A stretch of DNA of 42,429 bases from Ruminococcus sp. AF41-9 (GCF_003477525.1 NZ_QUDO01000032.1:1-42429), one strand, 5' to 3'. Positions 1 through 8,093 are shown, counted from the stretch's first letter. Notes: generated from the letters alone by a model not told the origin. Made by a program: numbers and translations.

Positions 1-209
1 TCCAGACAGGAAAACAATATAACTGTGATCTGTCGGCATCGTATAATATCGGGGCAAGATATTTTATCAGAGAACTTTTAAAACCCCTTCCGGTAACGGA
101 AAGGTCTTTACTGGAGGCAAAAGTCCCTCCTGTAAAGCGTAGAACCTCATGTGTCTATGCAGATCTGAAGAAACTCCATTCAGAAATGGAACTCTTAAAA
201 GCAGCATAG
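1..209 (+). CDS. tnpB: TnpB (IS200/IS605 family) C-terminal end, cut by window edge
   Basis: The open frame enters from outside the window (first full codon at 3) and stops with TAG at 207-209. The segment CDLSASYNIGARYF matches the last RuvC motif of TnpB/OrfB proteins (D-x-S/N-A-x-x-N-I), preceded by what looks like the end of the zinc-finger region. The basic tail with LLKPLP and VPPVKRR is typical of clostridial TnpB-related proteins. TnpB is the RNA-guided nuclease carried by IS200/IS605 elements. The zinc finger and first two RuvC motifs lie outside the window, so activity cannot be judged. The element's 3' end hairpin follows directly. Confidence 0.75.
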   Translation, partial: QTGKQYNCDLSASYNIGARYFIRELLKPLPVTERSLLEAKVPPVKRRTSCVYADLKKLHSEMELLKAA

Positions 210-385
210 ATACAGGCAGATATACAGCAGACTACCTGTAATGTGGGAACCAGCCATATCTGGTATGGGAAATGCGCATAACTGCGCACCTAAGTTACAG
301 GCGTATCCGCCGATATTCAGTCTGACGCCTAAAGCGTCTGGAAGCACGCGACTTCAGTCGTGTGAGGATAAAGTTTTTAATTCAC
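210..385 (+). mobile_element. Right end of IS200/IS605-type element, probable omega-RNA 3' region
   Basis: The noncoding stretch after tnpB contains the hairpin CACGCGAC-TTCA-GTCGTGTG (about 344-363; one G-T wobble), followed by a T-rich segment ending TTCAC at 381-385. This matches the layout of IS200/IS605 right ends, where a subterminal hairpin is followed by the cleavage site. In TnpB systems the same region encodes the omega-RNA scaffold, and bases just past the element act as guide. The exact end is inferred; 386-405 would then be the guide. Confidence 0.55.
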
Positions 386-427
386 AAAATAGTTGAGGAA
401 GTATATGCGTTTCAGGAGGACTGATAA

Positions 428-565
428 ATGATTGATGAACGGATACAGTATGGGATTGATAATTTTCAGGAGGACCATTTCTTTATGGTGCTATATGGAA
501 TAGATGATATTAATCCAAAAACCACCCAATCTTCTCCCCAACCTCAGCATACTTCAGATAAATAA
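428..565 (+). CDS. Small orphan open frame, possibly a truncated gene start
   Basis: A 45-codon frame starts at ATG 428 behind a good ribosome site (CAGGAGGAC, 413-421). The protein starts MIDERIQYGIDNFQEDHFFM and is not recognised. A second identical TTTCAGGAGGAC occurs at about 465-476 before an in-frame ATG at 485. The last 56 bases overlap the 3' end of the LysR gene on the other strand, so the natural protein was probably longer and its tail lost. It lies just beyond the IS right end. It could equally be noise with a chance ribosome site. Confidence 0.3.
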   Translation: MIDERIQYGIDNFQEDHFFMVLYGIDDINPKTTQSSPQPQHTSDK

Positions 566-1358
566 TATTAAACTCCCTGATCAGTGGTTCTCCCTTAAGA
601 GTAAAAATCCCAAGCTCCGGGTCGCTTTTGGCGAGGACTTCGTATACAAAAGAAATCCCGTATCCGGATTTGATAAGATTGATGATCATTTTGAAACTGG
701 AAATGCAGATGTGGCGGTGAAAGCGTTCCAGTGATTCGTTGTGTTCGAGGAGTTTATCTTCCAGGATTGCCAGAGTTCCGGAGCCTTTTTCGCGGTGGAT
801 GAGGGTTTCGGACAGGAGTTCTTCTACAGAAACTTCTTTTCCGGCGAATGGGTGGTTTTTCGGGCAGATTCCGACAAAAGGTTCTTTGCGGTAGAGCTGG
901 CTTCCGAATCTGTTTTTATCGAAATATCCCTCGATGATGGCATAGTCCAGTGCATTCTGTTCGAGAAGCTGTAAGAGATGCCTGGTGTTATCGACGATCA
1001 GCGTCAGAGCAGTATCCGGCTGGTCAAGAAATTTATGAATCTGGTCAGTAATGACATAATCTCCAATGGTCTTCGTAGCGCCGATGCGCAGCTCACGAAG
1101 GCCATTATTTTTGAATTTTTCGCGGAGAAAATTTTCGCGCTGCTGTGCAGAACGTAAATAATCTTCCAGCATCTGAGCCGCAGGGGTCTTGATGAGTTTG
1201 CGATTTTCATAAAGAAAAAGACGGCAGCCGTATTCTTTTTCCAGAAACTGGATGTGCTGTGTGACAGCAGGCTGCGTGATATGGAGCAGCTCAGCCGCCT
1301 CGCGGTAATTCATAACATTACATACAGTCATAAAAGTTTTGGTTCTGTGATCCAGCAT
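510..1358 (-). CDS. LysR-family transcriptional regulator (CysL/CbbR-like)
   Basis: The 282-residue protein has the normal LysR length. The N-terminal winged helix-turn-helix reads MNYREAAELLHITQPAVTQHI, followed by LEKEYGCRLF, the classic LysR DNA-binding signature. The C-terminal part is a substrate-binding-like effector domain. ATG 1358 was chosen because GGAGAA sits seven bases ahead of it; an upstream in-frame ATG at 1403 would put this ribosome site inside the gene. It is divergent from the sulfite reductase gene and shares its control region, so it is probably that gene's activator. The inducer is unknown; sulfite or O-acetylserine are guesses from other family members. Confidence 0.85.
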   Translation of the reverse strand: MLDHRTKTFMTVCNVMNYREAAELLHITQPAVTQHIQFLEKEYGCRLFLYENRKLIKTPAAQMLEDYLRSAQQRENFLREKFKNNGLRELRIGATKTIGDYVITDQIHKFLDQPDTALTLIVDNTRHLLQLLEQNALDYAIIEGYFDKNRFGSQLYRKEPFVGICPKNHPFAGKEVSVEELLSETLIHREKGSGTLAILEDKLLEHNESLERFHRHICISSFKMIINLIKSGYGISFVYEVLAKSDPELGIFTLKGEPLIREFNIIYLKYAEVGEKIGWFLD

Positions 1359-1394
1359 AAGAAGTTCTCCATAAGTATAAATTATTATTTCATA

Positions 1395-1430
1395 AAAACT
1401 CATAAATTGATTTTATCATTTATGAGTTTT
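1395..1430. promoter_or_regulatory. Palindromic operator between lysR and asrC
   Basis: A perfect 13-base inverted repeat, AAAACTCATAAAT at 1395-1407 and ATTTATGAGTTTT at 1418-1430, flanks a 10-base centre. It lies in the divergent promoter region, as expected for a LysR-type site (T-N11-A dyads inside larger dyads). Assignment to the adjacent LysR protein is inferred from position. Confidence 0.7.
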
Positions 1431-1435
1431 ATAAT
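1407..1435 (+). promoter_or_regulatory. asrC promoter
   Basis: TTGATT (1407-1412), a 17-base spacer and a perfect TATAAT (1430-1435) face asrC. The -35 box and spacer lie inside the 1395-1430 palindrome, so a regulator bound there would contact or block polymerase. Confidence 0.65.
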
Positions 1436-1438
1436 CAA
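1410..1438 (-). promoter_or_regulatory. lysR promoter, face-to-face with asrC promoter
   Basis: On the minus strand TTGATT (1438-1433), 17 bases and TAAAAT (1415-1410) point toward lysR. Its -35 overlaps the -10 of the asrC promoter and its -10 overlaps the asrC -35, so the two promoters occupy the same DNA in opposite directions. Confidence 0.5.
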
Positions 1439-1492
1439 TAAGTAAAGAGAGAAACAGAGAGGAACAAAAAAGAAAGGAAAAAGGAGAAAAAA

Positions 1493-2410
1493 ATGAGTGA
1501 GAAAACAGAGACAGGTACAGGCATCAGCGTAAAACTGAGTCCGGAGGAAATCGCACGCGTCAAAGGTCTTGGATGTCTGAAAGACAAACGATATGAGGAT
1601 ATTTTCAATATCCGTGTGATCACAAGAAACGGACGTATCACCACAGATGAGCACCGTGCGATTGCAGATGCAGCCGAGAAGTTCGGAAACGGTCAGATCA
1701 CTATGACGACCCGGCTGAGTATGGAGATTCAGGGGGTTCCATATGATAAAATTGAAGATGCCATCGCTTTCCTCGGAGAACACGGATTACTGACCGGAGG
1801 TACCGGAAAACTGGTGCGTCCTGTGGTTTCCTGTAAGGGAACAACCTGTCAGTACGGCCTGATCGATACCTTTGCACTCAGCGAGAAGATTCATGAGCGT
1901 TTTTATGTAGGCTATCACAATGTGACACTGCCTCATAAATTTAAGATTGCAGTAGGCGGATGTCCAAACAACTGCGTAAAACCAAATCTGAATGACCTGG
2001 GAATCATTGGCCAGAGAATCCCGAATCCGGATTTTTCCAAATGCCGTGGATGTAAAAAATGCCAGATTGAAAAGAACTGCCCGGTTCATGTTCCGAAAGT
2101 AGTGGACGGAAAAGTTTACATTAATCCGGAAGAGTGCAATCACTGCGGACGATGCAAAGAAAAATGTCCATTTGGAGTATTCACGGAATATCAGAACGGA
2201 TATAAGATTTACATAGGCGGCCGCTGGGGAAAGAGAGTTGCACATGGACGTACACTGACGAAAATCTTCACTGAGGAAGAAGAGGTCATGAAAGTAGTAG
2301 AAAAAGCCATTCTTCTTTTCAAAAATGAAGGAATCGCAGGAGAACGTTTTGCAGATACAGTGAACAGACTTGGGTTTGAGTATGTAAATGAGAAGCTGAT
2401 CAACGATTAA
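1493..2410 (+). CDS. asrC: Anaerobic sulfite reductase subunit C-type siroheme protein
   Basis: The 305-residue protein belongs to the nitrite/sulfite reductase siroheme family with an inserted ferredoxin domain. The siroheme/[4Fe-4S] cysteines are C114/C119 (CKGTTC) and C157/C161 (GGCPNNC). Two ferredoxin clusters follow: C184, C187, C190, C196 and C215, C218, C221, C225. The layout matches AsrC/Fsr-like small sulfite reductases, which reduce sulfite to sulfide in six electron steps in the cytoplasm. No AsrA/AsrB electron-transfer genes lie nearby, so another ferredoxin or NAD(P)H donor must serve it, or they are elsewhere. It starts at ATG behind a GGAGAAAAA ribosome site and is driven from the divergent LysR region. 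Nitrite as substrate cannot be excluded. Confidence 0.8.
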   Translation: MSEKTETGTGISVKLSPEEIARVKGLGCLKDKRYEDIFNIRVITRNGRITTDEHRAIADAAEKFGNGQITMTTRLSMEIQGVPYDKIEDAIAFLGEHGLLTGGTGKLVRPVVSCKGTTCQYGLIDTFALSEKIHERFYVGYHNVTLPHKFKIAVGGCPNNCVKPNLNDLGIIGQRIPNPDFSKCRGCKKCQIEKNCPVHVPKVVDGKVYINPEECNHCGRCKEKCPFGVFTEYQNGYKIYIGGRWGKRVAHGRTLTKIFTEEEEVMKVVEKAILLFKNEGIAGERFADTVNRLGFEYVNEKLIND

Positions 2411-2534
2411 AAAGCCATTGAGAACTGGTGTGGCATGGAACGTGACCGCATAGAGGGGTATTTTGCGACATAATTCCTTTATTTTATTCTTTGTAATGTG
2501 ACGCAATTTTGCACATAATAGCTCTTATAATAAT

Positions 2535-2597
2535 AAAATACCTGCTGTCACCAGATATCACAAATACCACTGATATCTCCACAGCAGGTATTTTTTT
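2535..2597 (+). terminator. Rho-independent terminator after asrC
   Basis: AAATACCTGCTGT (from 2536) pairs with ACAGCAGGTATTT (2581-2593), with an inner GATATCA/TGATATC pairing and a T-run at 2591-2597. The A-run on the left would let it act on both strands. The stretch 2411-2534 holds no gene I can recognise. Confidence 0.75.
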
Positions 2598-2714
2598 GCA
2601 TTTATAAACATCTTCAGCAAAAGAAATATGTCATTTACATCCACAGAAGGAAAAAAAGTCTCACAACGGATCACTGCTTCTGTAAAAAAAACTTCTATAA
2701 AAAGTCTCGAACTA

Positions 2715-2723
2715 TGGTATGAT
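2715..2723 (+). promoter_or_regulatory. Possible extended -10 promoter of the BMP operon
   Basis: TGGTATGAT at 2715-2723 fits an extended -10 element (TGn + TATGAT). No convincing -35 lies upstream. If used, it gives a leader of roughly 170 bases containing the tandem repeats at 2796-2885. Confidence 0.35.
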
Positions 2724-2795
2724 TCGAATAATGATGTCAAGGACAAAAGACCCTTTTGGAAGAACATCATAGCAGTAACTATAGTAATTCTCGAA

Positions 2796-2885
2796 AGCTA
2801 CAGAGAAAAAGGCTATAGAAAAAAATACTATAGGACAAAATACTATAGGACAAAATACTATAGGACAAAATACTATGGAGAAAAA
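2796..2885 (+). repeat. Six 15-bp tandem repeats before the BMP lipoprotein gene
   Basis: Six contiguous 15-base units run at 2796, 2811, 2826, 2841, 2856 and 2871. The three central copies are identical (TACTATAGGACAAAA); outer ones are degenerate. The array stops five bases before the GGAGGAG ribosome site at 2891. The phase is also open in the reading frame of the downstream gene (a repeated YRTKY-type pentapeptide), but no start signal supports translation there. Confidence 0.9.
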
Positions 2886-2903
2886 ATAACGGAGGAGAGA
2901 AGC

Positions 2904-4097
2904 ATGAACAAATGTAAAAAAGCAGTGTCTGTCCTGCTGATTGCTGCAATGCTGGTTCTTATGTTATCCGGATGCGGGGGAAAAACCGTGACCACTGAGA
3001 ACACAGGCAGTTCAGAATACAGAGTGTGCATGATCACTGACGCAGGAGACATCACAGACCAGTCATTCAACCAGACAACCTACGAGGCCTGCAGAGACTA
3101 CTGTAAAGAACATGACATTGATTTTACTTACAAAAAACCGGATGGTGATACAGACTATGCCAGAACAGCCATGGTTGACGTAGCGGTAGCAGAAGGATAC
3201 AACATTCTGGTAATGCCTGGATATGTATTTGCACAGACCGTTGTAGATACAACATTTAAATATCCGGATATCAAATTTATCGTTCTGGATATGAGCGCAG
3301 GCGATATCGGTGCAGCAGCCGTAGGAAACGCTTACTATGACGATCCGGATGCGTACAATGTAGCGGACTATTATAATACAGAGAACACCTATCTTGCAAT
3401 TTATCAGGAAGCAATTCCGGGATATCTGGCTGGTTATACCGCAGTGAAACTGGGATACCGCCATCTTGGATTCCTTGGCGGTCAGGCTGTACCGGGAGTT
3501 ATGAGATATGGATATGGTTATGTACAGGGAATTGATGCGGCAGCCAAAGAAATGGGAATCACAGATGATGTGACGATTGAATATGCATACGGCGGTCAGT
3601 TCTATGGTTCCACAGAGATCACGGCAGCGATGGATACCTGGTACAGCAATGGAACAGAAGTTGTCTTTGCATGCGGCGGCGGTATTTTCACATCAGCAGC
3701 GGAGGCAGCAGCCAAAGTGGGCGGTAAGATCATCGGTGTAGACTCTGACCAGTCACCGACCATCGATGCATACGGGGAAGGAATGACTGTCACTTCCGCG
3801 ATGAAGAGCCTTACAGCAACCGTAAACTCCATGCTCAATTCCATCATTTATGACGGAACCTGGGAAGAACATGTGGGTCAGGTAGAAAACCTTGGTCTTG
3901 TATCCAAAGACGATATGTCCCTGAACTATGTCGGACTTCCGGAAGATACCACACAGTGGAATGACGATTTCGGAGTAGAAGATTATAAGAAACTGGTAGC
4001 AGACATTTTTGACGGCAAAGTCGAAGTCAATAATAGCACAGACGAGATGCCGCAGGTATCCGTAAAATTAAATGTACGTCAGGGTACCATTAAATAA
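2904..4097 (+). CDS. BMP-family substrate-binding lipoprotein (NupN-like)
   Basis: The 397-residue protein starts with a lipoprotein signal: NKCKKA, a hydrophobic stretch and the lipobox LSGC, then a TVTTENTGSS linker. The mature part is a BMP/Med-type periplasmic-binding-fold protein (TDAGDITDQSFNQTTYE; GFLGGQAVPGVMRYGYGYVQG), the family of PnrA/BmpA and Bacillus NupN that bind purine nucleosides. ATG 2904 was chosen because GGAGGAG lies at 2891 and the lipoprotein signal follows at once; the frame is open 92 codons further upstream without a signal. It is the first gene of a complete importer with the ATPase and two permeases downstream. Nucleoside specificity is a family expectation, not visible here. 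Confidence 0.9.
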   Translation: MNKCKKAVSVLLIAAMLVLMLSGCGGKTVTTENTGSSEYRVCMITDAGDITDQSFNQTTYEACRDYCKEHDIDFTYKKPDGDTDYARTAMVDVAVAEGYNILVMPGYVFAQTVVDTTFKYPDIKFIVLDMSAGDIGAAAVGNAYYDDPDAYNVADYYNTENTYLAIYQEAIPGYLAGYTAVKLGYRHLGFLGGQAVPGVMRYGYGYVQGIDAAAKEMGITDDVTIEYAYGGQFYGSTEITAAMDTWYSNGTEVVFACGGGIFTSAAEAAAKVGGKIIGVDSDQSPTIDAYGEGMTVTSAMKSLTATVNSMLNSIIYDGTWEEHVGQVENLGLVSKDDMSLNYVGLPEDTTQWNDDFGVEDYKKLVADIFDGKVEVNNSTDEMPQVSVKLNVRQGTIK

Positions 4098-4135
4098 ATC
4101 AGACGGAATACTGGTAAGTTTTTCGGAACATACCT

Positions 4136-4193
4136 GGTTACTGTTCACTCTGTCCTGGTAATACGCTTCGCGGCGGACAGGGGAACAGTAACC
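4136..4193 (+). repeat. Intercistronic hairpin, member of GTTACTG palindrome family
   Basis: Left arm 4136-4155 begins GGTTACTGTTC and right arm 4175-4193 ends GAACAGTAACC; an inner CTGTCC/GGACAG pairing extends the stem. It lies between the lipoprotein and ATPase genes and has no T-run, so it is more likely an RNA-stabilising or processing element than a terminator. Related palindromes occur at 8725-8751 and 22399-22426. Confidence 0.7.
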
Positions 4194-4231
4194 TTACAGG
4201 ATTCGATTGAAAATGGAAAGGAAATAATAAT

Positions 4232-5761
4232 ATGTCAGAATATGCAATTGAAATGCTGAATATTACCAAGCGTTTTCCGGGGATTGTGGCAAATGATAAT
4301 ATTACGCTTCAGTTGAAAAAAGGTGAGATCCATGCACTTCTGGGCGAAAATGGTGCCGGAAAATCAACACTGATGAGCATTCTGTTTGGTCTGTACCAGC
4401 CGGATGAGGGCGAAATCCGTAAAGACGGAAAGAAAGTAGAGATCAAGAACCCAAACGATGCCAATGCACTGGAAATCGGTATGGTGCATCAGCATTTCAA
4501 ACTGGTGGAATGCTTTTCCGTACTTGACAATATCATCCTCGGAGTGGAAGATACCAGCCATGGTCTCTTAAAGAAAGACAAGGCAAGAAAGAAAGTCATG
4601 GAGTTATCTGAGAAATATCATCTCCAGGTTGATCCGGATGCGCTGATCGAGAACATCACAGTCGGAATGCAGCAGAGAACAGAAATCCTGAAGATGCTTT
4701 ACCGTGACAATGAGATTCTGATCTTTGATGAGCCGACTGCTGTACTGACTGTACAGGAGATCGCAGAGCTGATGAAGATCATGAAAGGGCTGGCAGCAGA
4801 AGGAAAGAGCATTCTTTTTATCACTCATAAACTGAACGAGATCATGTCAGTCGCAGACCGCTGCACCATTCTCCGCAAGGGAAAATATATCGACACAGTC
4901 AATATCAAGGATACCACGCCGGAGAAACTTTCTGCCATGATGGTCGGAAGAAATGTCAGCTTTAAAGTAGAAAAAGCTCCTGTAAAACCAGGCAAAGTCG
5001 TTCTGGATGTCAAAGGAATGACCGTAGCCGGTGAAAATCACAAAAAGGATGCCGTAAAAAATGTATCTTTCCAGGTAAGAGAAGGGGAGATCGTCTGCAT
5101 CGCCGGAATCGACGGAAATGGACAAAGTGAACTGGTATATGGACTTTCCGGACTGTCAGACCTGAAAGCAGGAAGCATCCATATGAACGGACAGGATCTT
5201 ACAAAGGCTTCTGTACGTCAGAGATCGGTTCTCGGAGAGAGCCATATTCCGGAGGACAGACATAAACATGGTCTGGTTCTGGATTATTCCCTTGAGAATA
5301 ACATGGTACTCCAGACTTATTTTAAACCGCAGTTTACCAATAAATTTGGTTTCCTGAAGAAAAAAGAGATCAGGAACTATGCAGAAAAGCTGATCAGCAA
5401 ATATGATGTAAGATCCAGCCAGGGTCCTGTGACTGTGGCAAGAACCATGTCCGGCGGTAATCAGCAGAAAGCCATTGTAGCCAGAGAAATTGACAATGAT
5501 CCATCTTTCCTGATCGCAGTGCAGCCGACCCGAGGTGTAGACGTAGGTGCCATCGAACTGATCCATAAACAGATCATCGAAGAACGCGACAAAGGAAAAG
5601 CAGTCCTTCTTGTCAGTCTGGAGCTGGATGAGGTTATGGACGTATCCGACAGAATCCTTGTCATGTATGAGGGTGAGATCGTCGGAGAATTCAAACCGGA
5701 TGAAGTAACAGTAGAGGAGCTTGGCCTTTATATGACAGGCGCCAAGAGACAGGAGGTTTAA
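4232..5761 (+). CDS. ABC transporter ATPase, double domain (NupO-like)
   Basis: The 509-residue protein has two ABC domains. The first has Walker A GENGAGKST (about residue 38), signature-like TVGMQQRTEIL and Walker B ILIFDEPTA. The second has a degenerate P-loop GIDGNGQSE but an intact signature MSGGNQQK, with AVQPTRGVD in place of a normal Walker B. This asymmetry is usual for sugar- and nucleoside-type fused ATPases such as RbsA and NupO. It energises import of the ligand delivered by the upstream lipoprotein. The next gene starts after a three-base gap, with its ribosome site inside this gene's end (AGGAGG), indicating translational coupling. Confidence 0.92.
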   Translation: MSEYAIEMLNITKRFPGIVANDNITLQLKKGEIHALLGENGAGKSTLMSILFGLYQPDEGEIRKDGKKVEIKNPNDANALEIGMVHQHFKLVECFSVLDNIILGVEDTSHGLLKKDKARKKVMELSEKYHLQVDPDALIENITVGMQQRTEILKMLYRDNEILIFDEPTAVLTVQEIAELMKIMKGLAAEGKSILFITHKLNEIMSVADRCTILRKGKYIDTVNIKDTTPEKLSAMMVGRNVSFKVEKAPVKPGKVVLDVKGMTVAGENHKKDAVKNVSFQVREGEIVCIAGIDGNGQSELVYGLSGLSDLKAGSIHMNGQDLTKASVRQRSVLGESHIPEDRHKHGLVLDYSLENNMVLQTYFKPQFTNKFGFLKKKEIRNYAEKLISKYDVRSSQGPVTVARTMSGGNQQKAIVAREIDNDPSFLIAVQPTRGVDVGAIELIHKQIIEERDKGKAVLLVSLELDEVMDVSDRILVMYEGEIVGEFKPDEVTVEELGLYMTGAKRQEV

Positions 5762-5764
5762 GAG

Positions 5765-6901
5765 ATGGATACCAAGAAAGAAAAGAAAAATATACTGTCG
5801 AATGGGGCTGTGCAGACCTTGCTTGCATCACTGTTCTGTATCATACTGGGACTGGTTGTCGGTTATGTGGTACTTCTGGTGATCAATCCACAGGGTGCAG
5901 GCAGAGCAATCACTGCAATTTTGCAGAACTTCCTGTACTTCCCGAGACCGGAAGTCGCTCTGGAATATTTCGGAAGCACCCTTGCGAAAACAGCACCGCT
6001 TCTGATGTGTACCCTGTCCGTTTTATTTGCCTATAAAGTAGGCCTGTTCAATATCGGAGCATCCGGACAGTATGCAGTCGGAGCCGGTTTTGCCCTGTAT
6101 TTCGGCATTCATTATGGAACACCGTGGTGGCTGTGCCTTCTGCTTGCAATGCTTGGTGGAGCAGCACTTGGTGCGATTGCAGGTGCATTAAAAGCGTACC
6201 TGAATGTAAACGAAGTTATCGCGTGTATCATGTTAAACTGGATCAGCCTGTATGCGGTAAATACCGTACTTACAGAAGTAAAGGAATCCGGAACCACTTA
6301 CACACTTCCGCTTCGTACCAATAACCCGAATGCACTGATCCCACATCTGGGACTTCAGCATTTATTTGCGGATAACCGCTATGTGACGATTGCCATTCCG
6401 CTGGCAGTTATTTTTGCCATTCTGGTATGGGTGGTACTTGACAAGACAAAATTAGGATATGAACTGAAAGCAACCGGACTTTCCATCAATGCTGCAAAAT
6501 ATGCAGGTATGAGGGAGAAGAAGAACATTATCCTGACAATGGCAATCTCAGGTGCGCTGGCAGGACTGGGCGCAGGTTTCCTGTACTTATGTGGAATTGA
6601 GCAGTGGTCCTGTGCACAGACCGCAGTTCCGAACATGGGATTTAACGGAATCGCAGCAGCATTCCTTGGCGGTATTCATCCGATCGGCGTGATTTTTTCT
6701 TCCTTTTTTATCCAGCATATCACCAGTGGCGGTGCCTATGTAGATAAGATGGTTTACTGCTCACAGATTTCTGATCTGATCGCAGCGATCATTATTTACT
6801 TCTGTGGATTTGTATTATTCTTTAAACATGTGATGAGAACCAGAATCCGGAAAACAGAGGATAAGAAAGTAAAATCAGCAGATAAGAAAGGAGGAGAATA
6901 A
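5765..6901 (+). CDS. ABC transporter permease (NupP-like)
   Basis: The 378-residue membrane protein of the BPD_transp_2 family (RbsC/LivH-like) has about eight to ten hydrophobic segments. NIGASGQYAVGAGFALYFG and YELKATGLSINAAKYAGM are characteristic of BMP-linked permeases, where the EAA-like loop contacts the ATPase. A long N-terminal helix precedes the core and the C-terminus is Lys-rich and cytoplasmic. It forms the translocation path with the next gene product. It sits tightly between the ATPase and second permease in one operon. Confidence 0.9.
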   Translation: MDTKKEKKNILSNGAVQTLLASLFCIILGLVVGYVVLLVINPQGAGRAITAILQNFLYFPRPEVALEYFGSTLAKTAPLLMCTLSVLFAYKVGLFNIGASGQYAVGAGFALYFGIHYGTPWWLCLLLAMLGGAALGAIAGALKAYLNVNEVIACIMLNWISLYAVNTVLTEVKESGTTYTLPLRTNNPNALIPHLGLQHLFADNRYVTIAIPLAVIFAILVWVVLDKTKLGYELKATGLSINAAKYAGMREKKNIILTMAISGALAGLGAGFLYLCGIEQWSCAQTAVPNMGFNGIAAAFLGGIHPIGVIFSSFFIQHITSGGAYVDKMVYCSQISDLIAAIIIYFCGFVLFFKHVMRTRIRKTEDKKVKSADKKGGE

Positions 6902-6903
6902 GC

Positions 6904-7845
6904 ATGGCATTATTATTACAGTATACATTGATCTATGCGTCCGTATTACTACTGGTTGCACTGGGCGGCTGTTTCTCCGAACGAAGCGGAATCATCAACC
7001 TGGGACTGGAAGGAATCATGGTTGCAGGAGCTCTCGGCGGAGCACTGGTCATGAAATACATGCCGAATCTTTCACCGGCAGCCATGGTGATTGGCGTAGT
7101 GATCGGCAGTGTCGTATTTGGAATGGTATTCTCCCTTCTTCTTGCAGTGGCAGCCATCAACTTTAATGCAGACCAGACTCTGGTAGGAACTGCCATGAAC
7201 ATGCTGGCAACTGCGGCAGCGACTGTATTTGTAAAAGCCATCAATATGGCTGAGAACCCGAACAACGTGGCATCTACCATTCAGTATATTAATCAGAAGA
7301 AAGCATTTTCCATCGTAAAGATCGCAGGTTTCGAAATCAACTGGTTTATGATCATCACGATCGTGCTTCTGATCGCGGCAAATGTTGTTTTATATCATAC
7401 ACGTCTGGGCTTACGTCTGATGGCATGCGGAGAGCATCCACAGGCAGCAGACTCTGTGGGAATCAATGTTTATAAGATGCGCTATATCGGTGTCCTGATC
7501 TCCGGATTTCTGGGAGGACTTGGCGGTATTGTATACATTACAGCCGGTGTTTCCGAATGGAAATTTGAGAATGGTGTAGCCGGATTTGGTTTCCTTGCAC
7601 TGGCTGTTATGATCTTCGGACAGTGGAAACCGAACCTGATCGCTCTGGCAGCATTGCTGTTCGGACTTTTCAGAGCATTATCCAACGTATATTCAGGATT
7701 TGACTTCCTCGTAGCCCTGAACATCCCGGGAACTTTCTACAAGATGCTCCCGTACATCATTTCCCTGCTGGTACTTGCAGTTTCCTCCGGAAAATCAAGA
7801 GCACCAAAGGCTGAGGGAATTCCTTATGATAAGGGACAGAGATAA
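6904..7845 (+). CDS. ABC transporter permease (NupQ-like)
   Basis: The 313-residue polytopic protein is the second BPD_transp_2 permease and is shorter than its partner, as is usual. NLGLEGIMVAGALGGAL and LRLMACGEHPQAADSVGINVYKMRY are the family hallmarks; the latter is the ATPase-coupling loop. It starts two bases after the stop of the previous gene, behind AAGGAGGAG. It completes the four-gene importer, and a strong palindrome follows it. Confidence 0.9.
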   Translation: MALLLQYTLIYASVLLLVALGGCFSERSGIINLGLEGIMVAGALGGALVMKYMPNLSPAAMVIGVVIGSVVFGMVFSLLLAVAAINFNADQTLVGTAMNMLATAAATVFVKAINMAENPNNVASTIQYINQKKAFSIVKIAGFEINWFMIITIVLLIAANVVLYHTRLGLRLMACGEHPQAADSVGINVYKMRYIGVLISGFLGGLGGIVYITAGVSEWKFENGVAGFGFLALAVMIFGQWKPNLIALAALLFGLFRALSNVYSGFDFLVALNIPGTFYKMLPYIISLLVLAVSSGKSRAPKAEGIPYDKGQR

Positions 7846-7892
7846 AAAATATATAGAATGAAAATATAGAAATAAATAAGAAATAAGAGACG

Positions 7893-7967
7893 AAATACCC
7901 GCCGCAGATAGGATCATATTAATGAATATTTATATTTAATGAATATGATCGTCTGCGGCGGGTATTT
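7893..7967. terminator. 75-base two-step palindrome, probable bidirectional terminator
   Basis: Perfect 16-base arms (AAATACCCGCCGCAGA at 7893-7908 and its complement at 7952-7967) enclose a second 9-base inverted repeat, GATCATATT/AATATGATC (7912-7920/7942-7950). It lies between the converging importer operon and the cytidylate kinase-like gene. A/T runs at the outer edges are short, so termination is inferred from position and stem strength. Confidence 0.6.
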
Positions 7968-7973
7968 GGTTAT

Positions 7974-8032
7974 GAGCTGCGCAGCGAAGCGGATTGCGGA
8001 TATCCGCTCGACTTCAGGCATCAGCAAAGATT
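7974..8032 (+). repeat. Dispersed repeat of the GCGAAGCGGAT family
   Basis: GCGCAGCGAAGCGGATTGCGGATATCCGC contains the core AGCGAAGCGGAT and a small palindrome GCGGATATCCGC. The same core recurs in other gene gaps at about 13288, 16568 and 20420. Confidence 0.5.
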
Positions 8033-8093
8033 CGCTGCGAAGATCTGTGCAACCCTGGAAAAAGTTTTACAGATACAGGTTTCTTTTATAATC

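Noticed and set aside
1787..2506. 239-codon frame antisense to asrC
   Set aside because: Overlaps the ferredoxin and siroheme motifs of a clear gene and has no start signal.
2796..2885. CRISPR array
   Set aside because: Units are directly joined with no spacers; the same holds for the other tandem arrays.
2628..2903. N-terminal extension of the BMP lipoprotein including the repeats
   Set aside because: A lipoprotein signal must be at the start, and the only good ribosome site precedes ATG 2904.
2411..2903. Purine riboswitch before the nucleoside importer
   Set aside because: No conserved three-way-junction motifs of purine or PreQ1 aptamers could be found.
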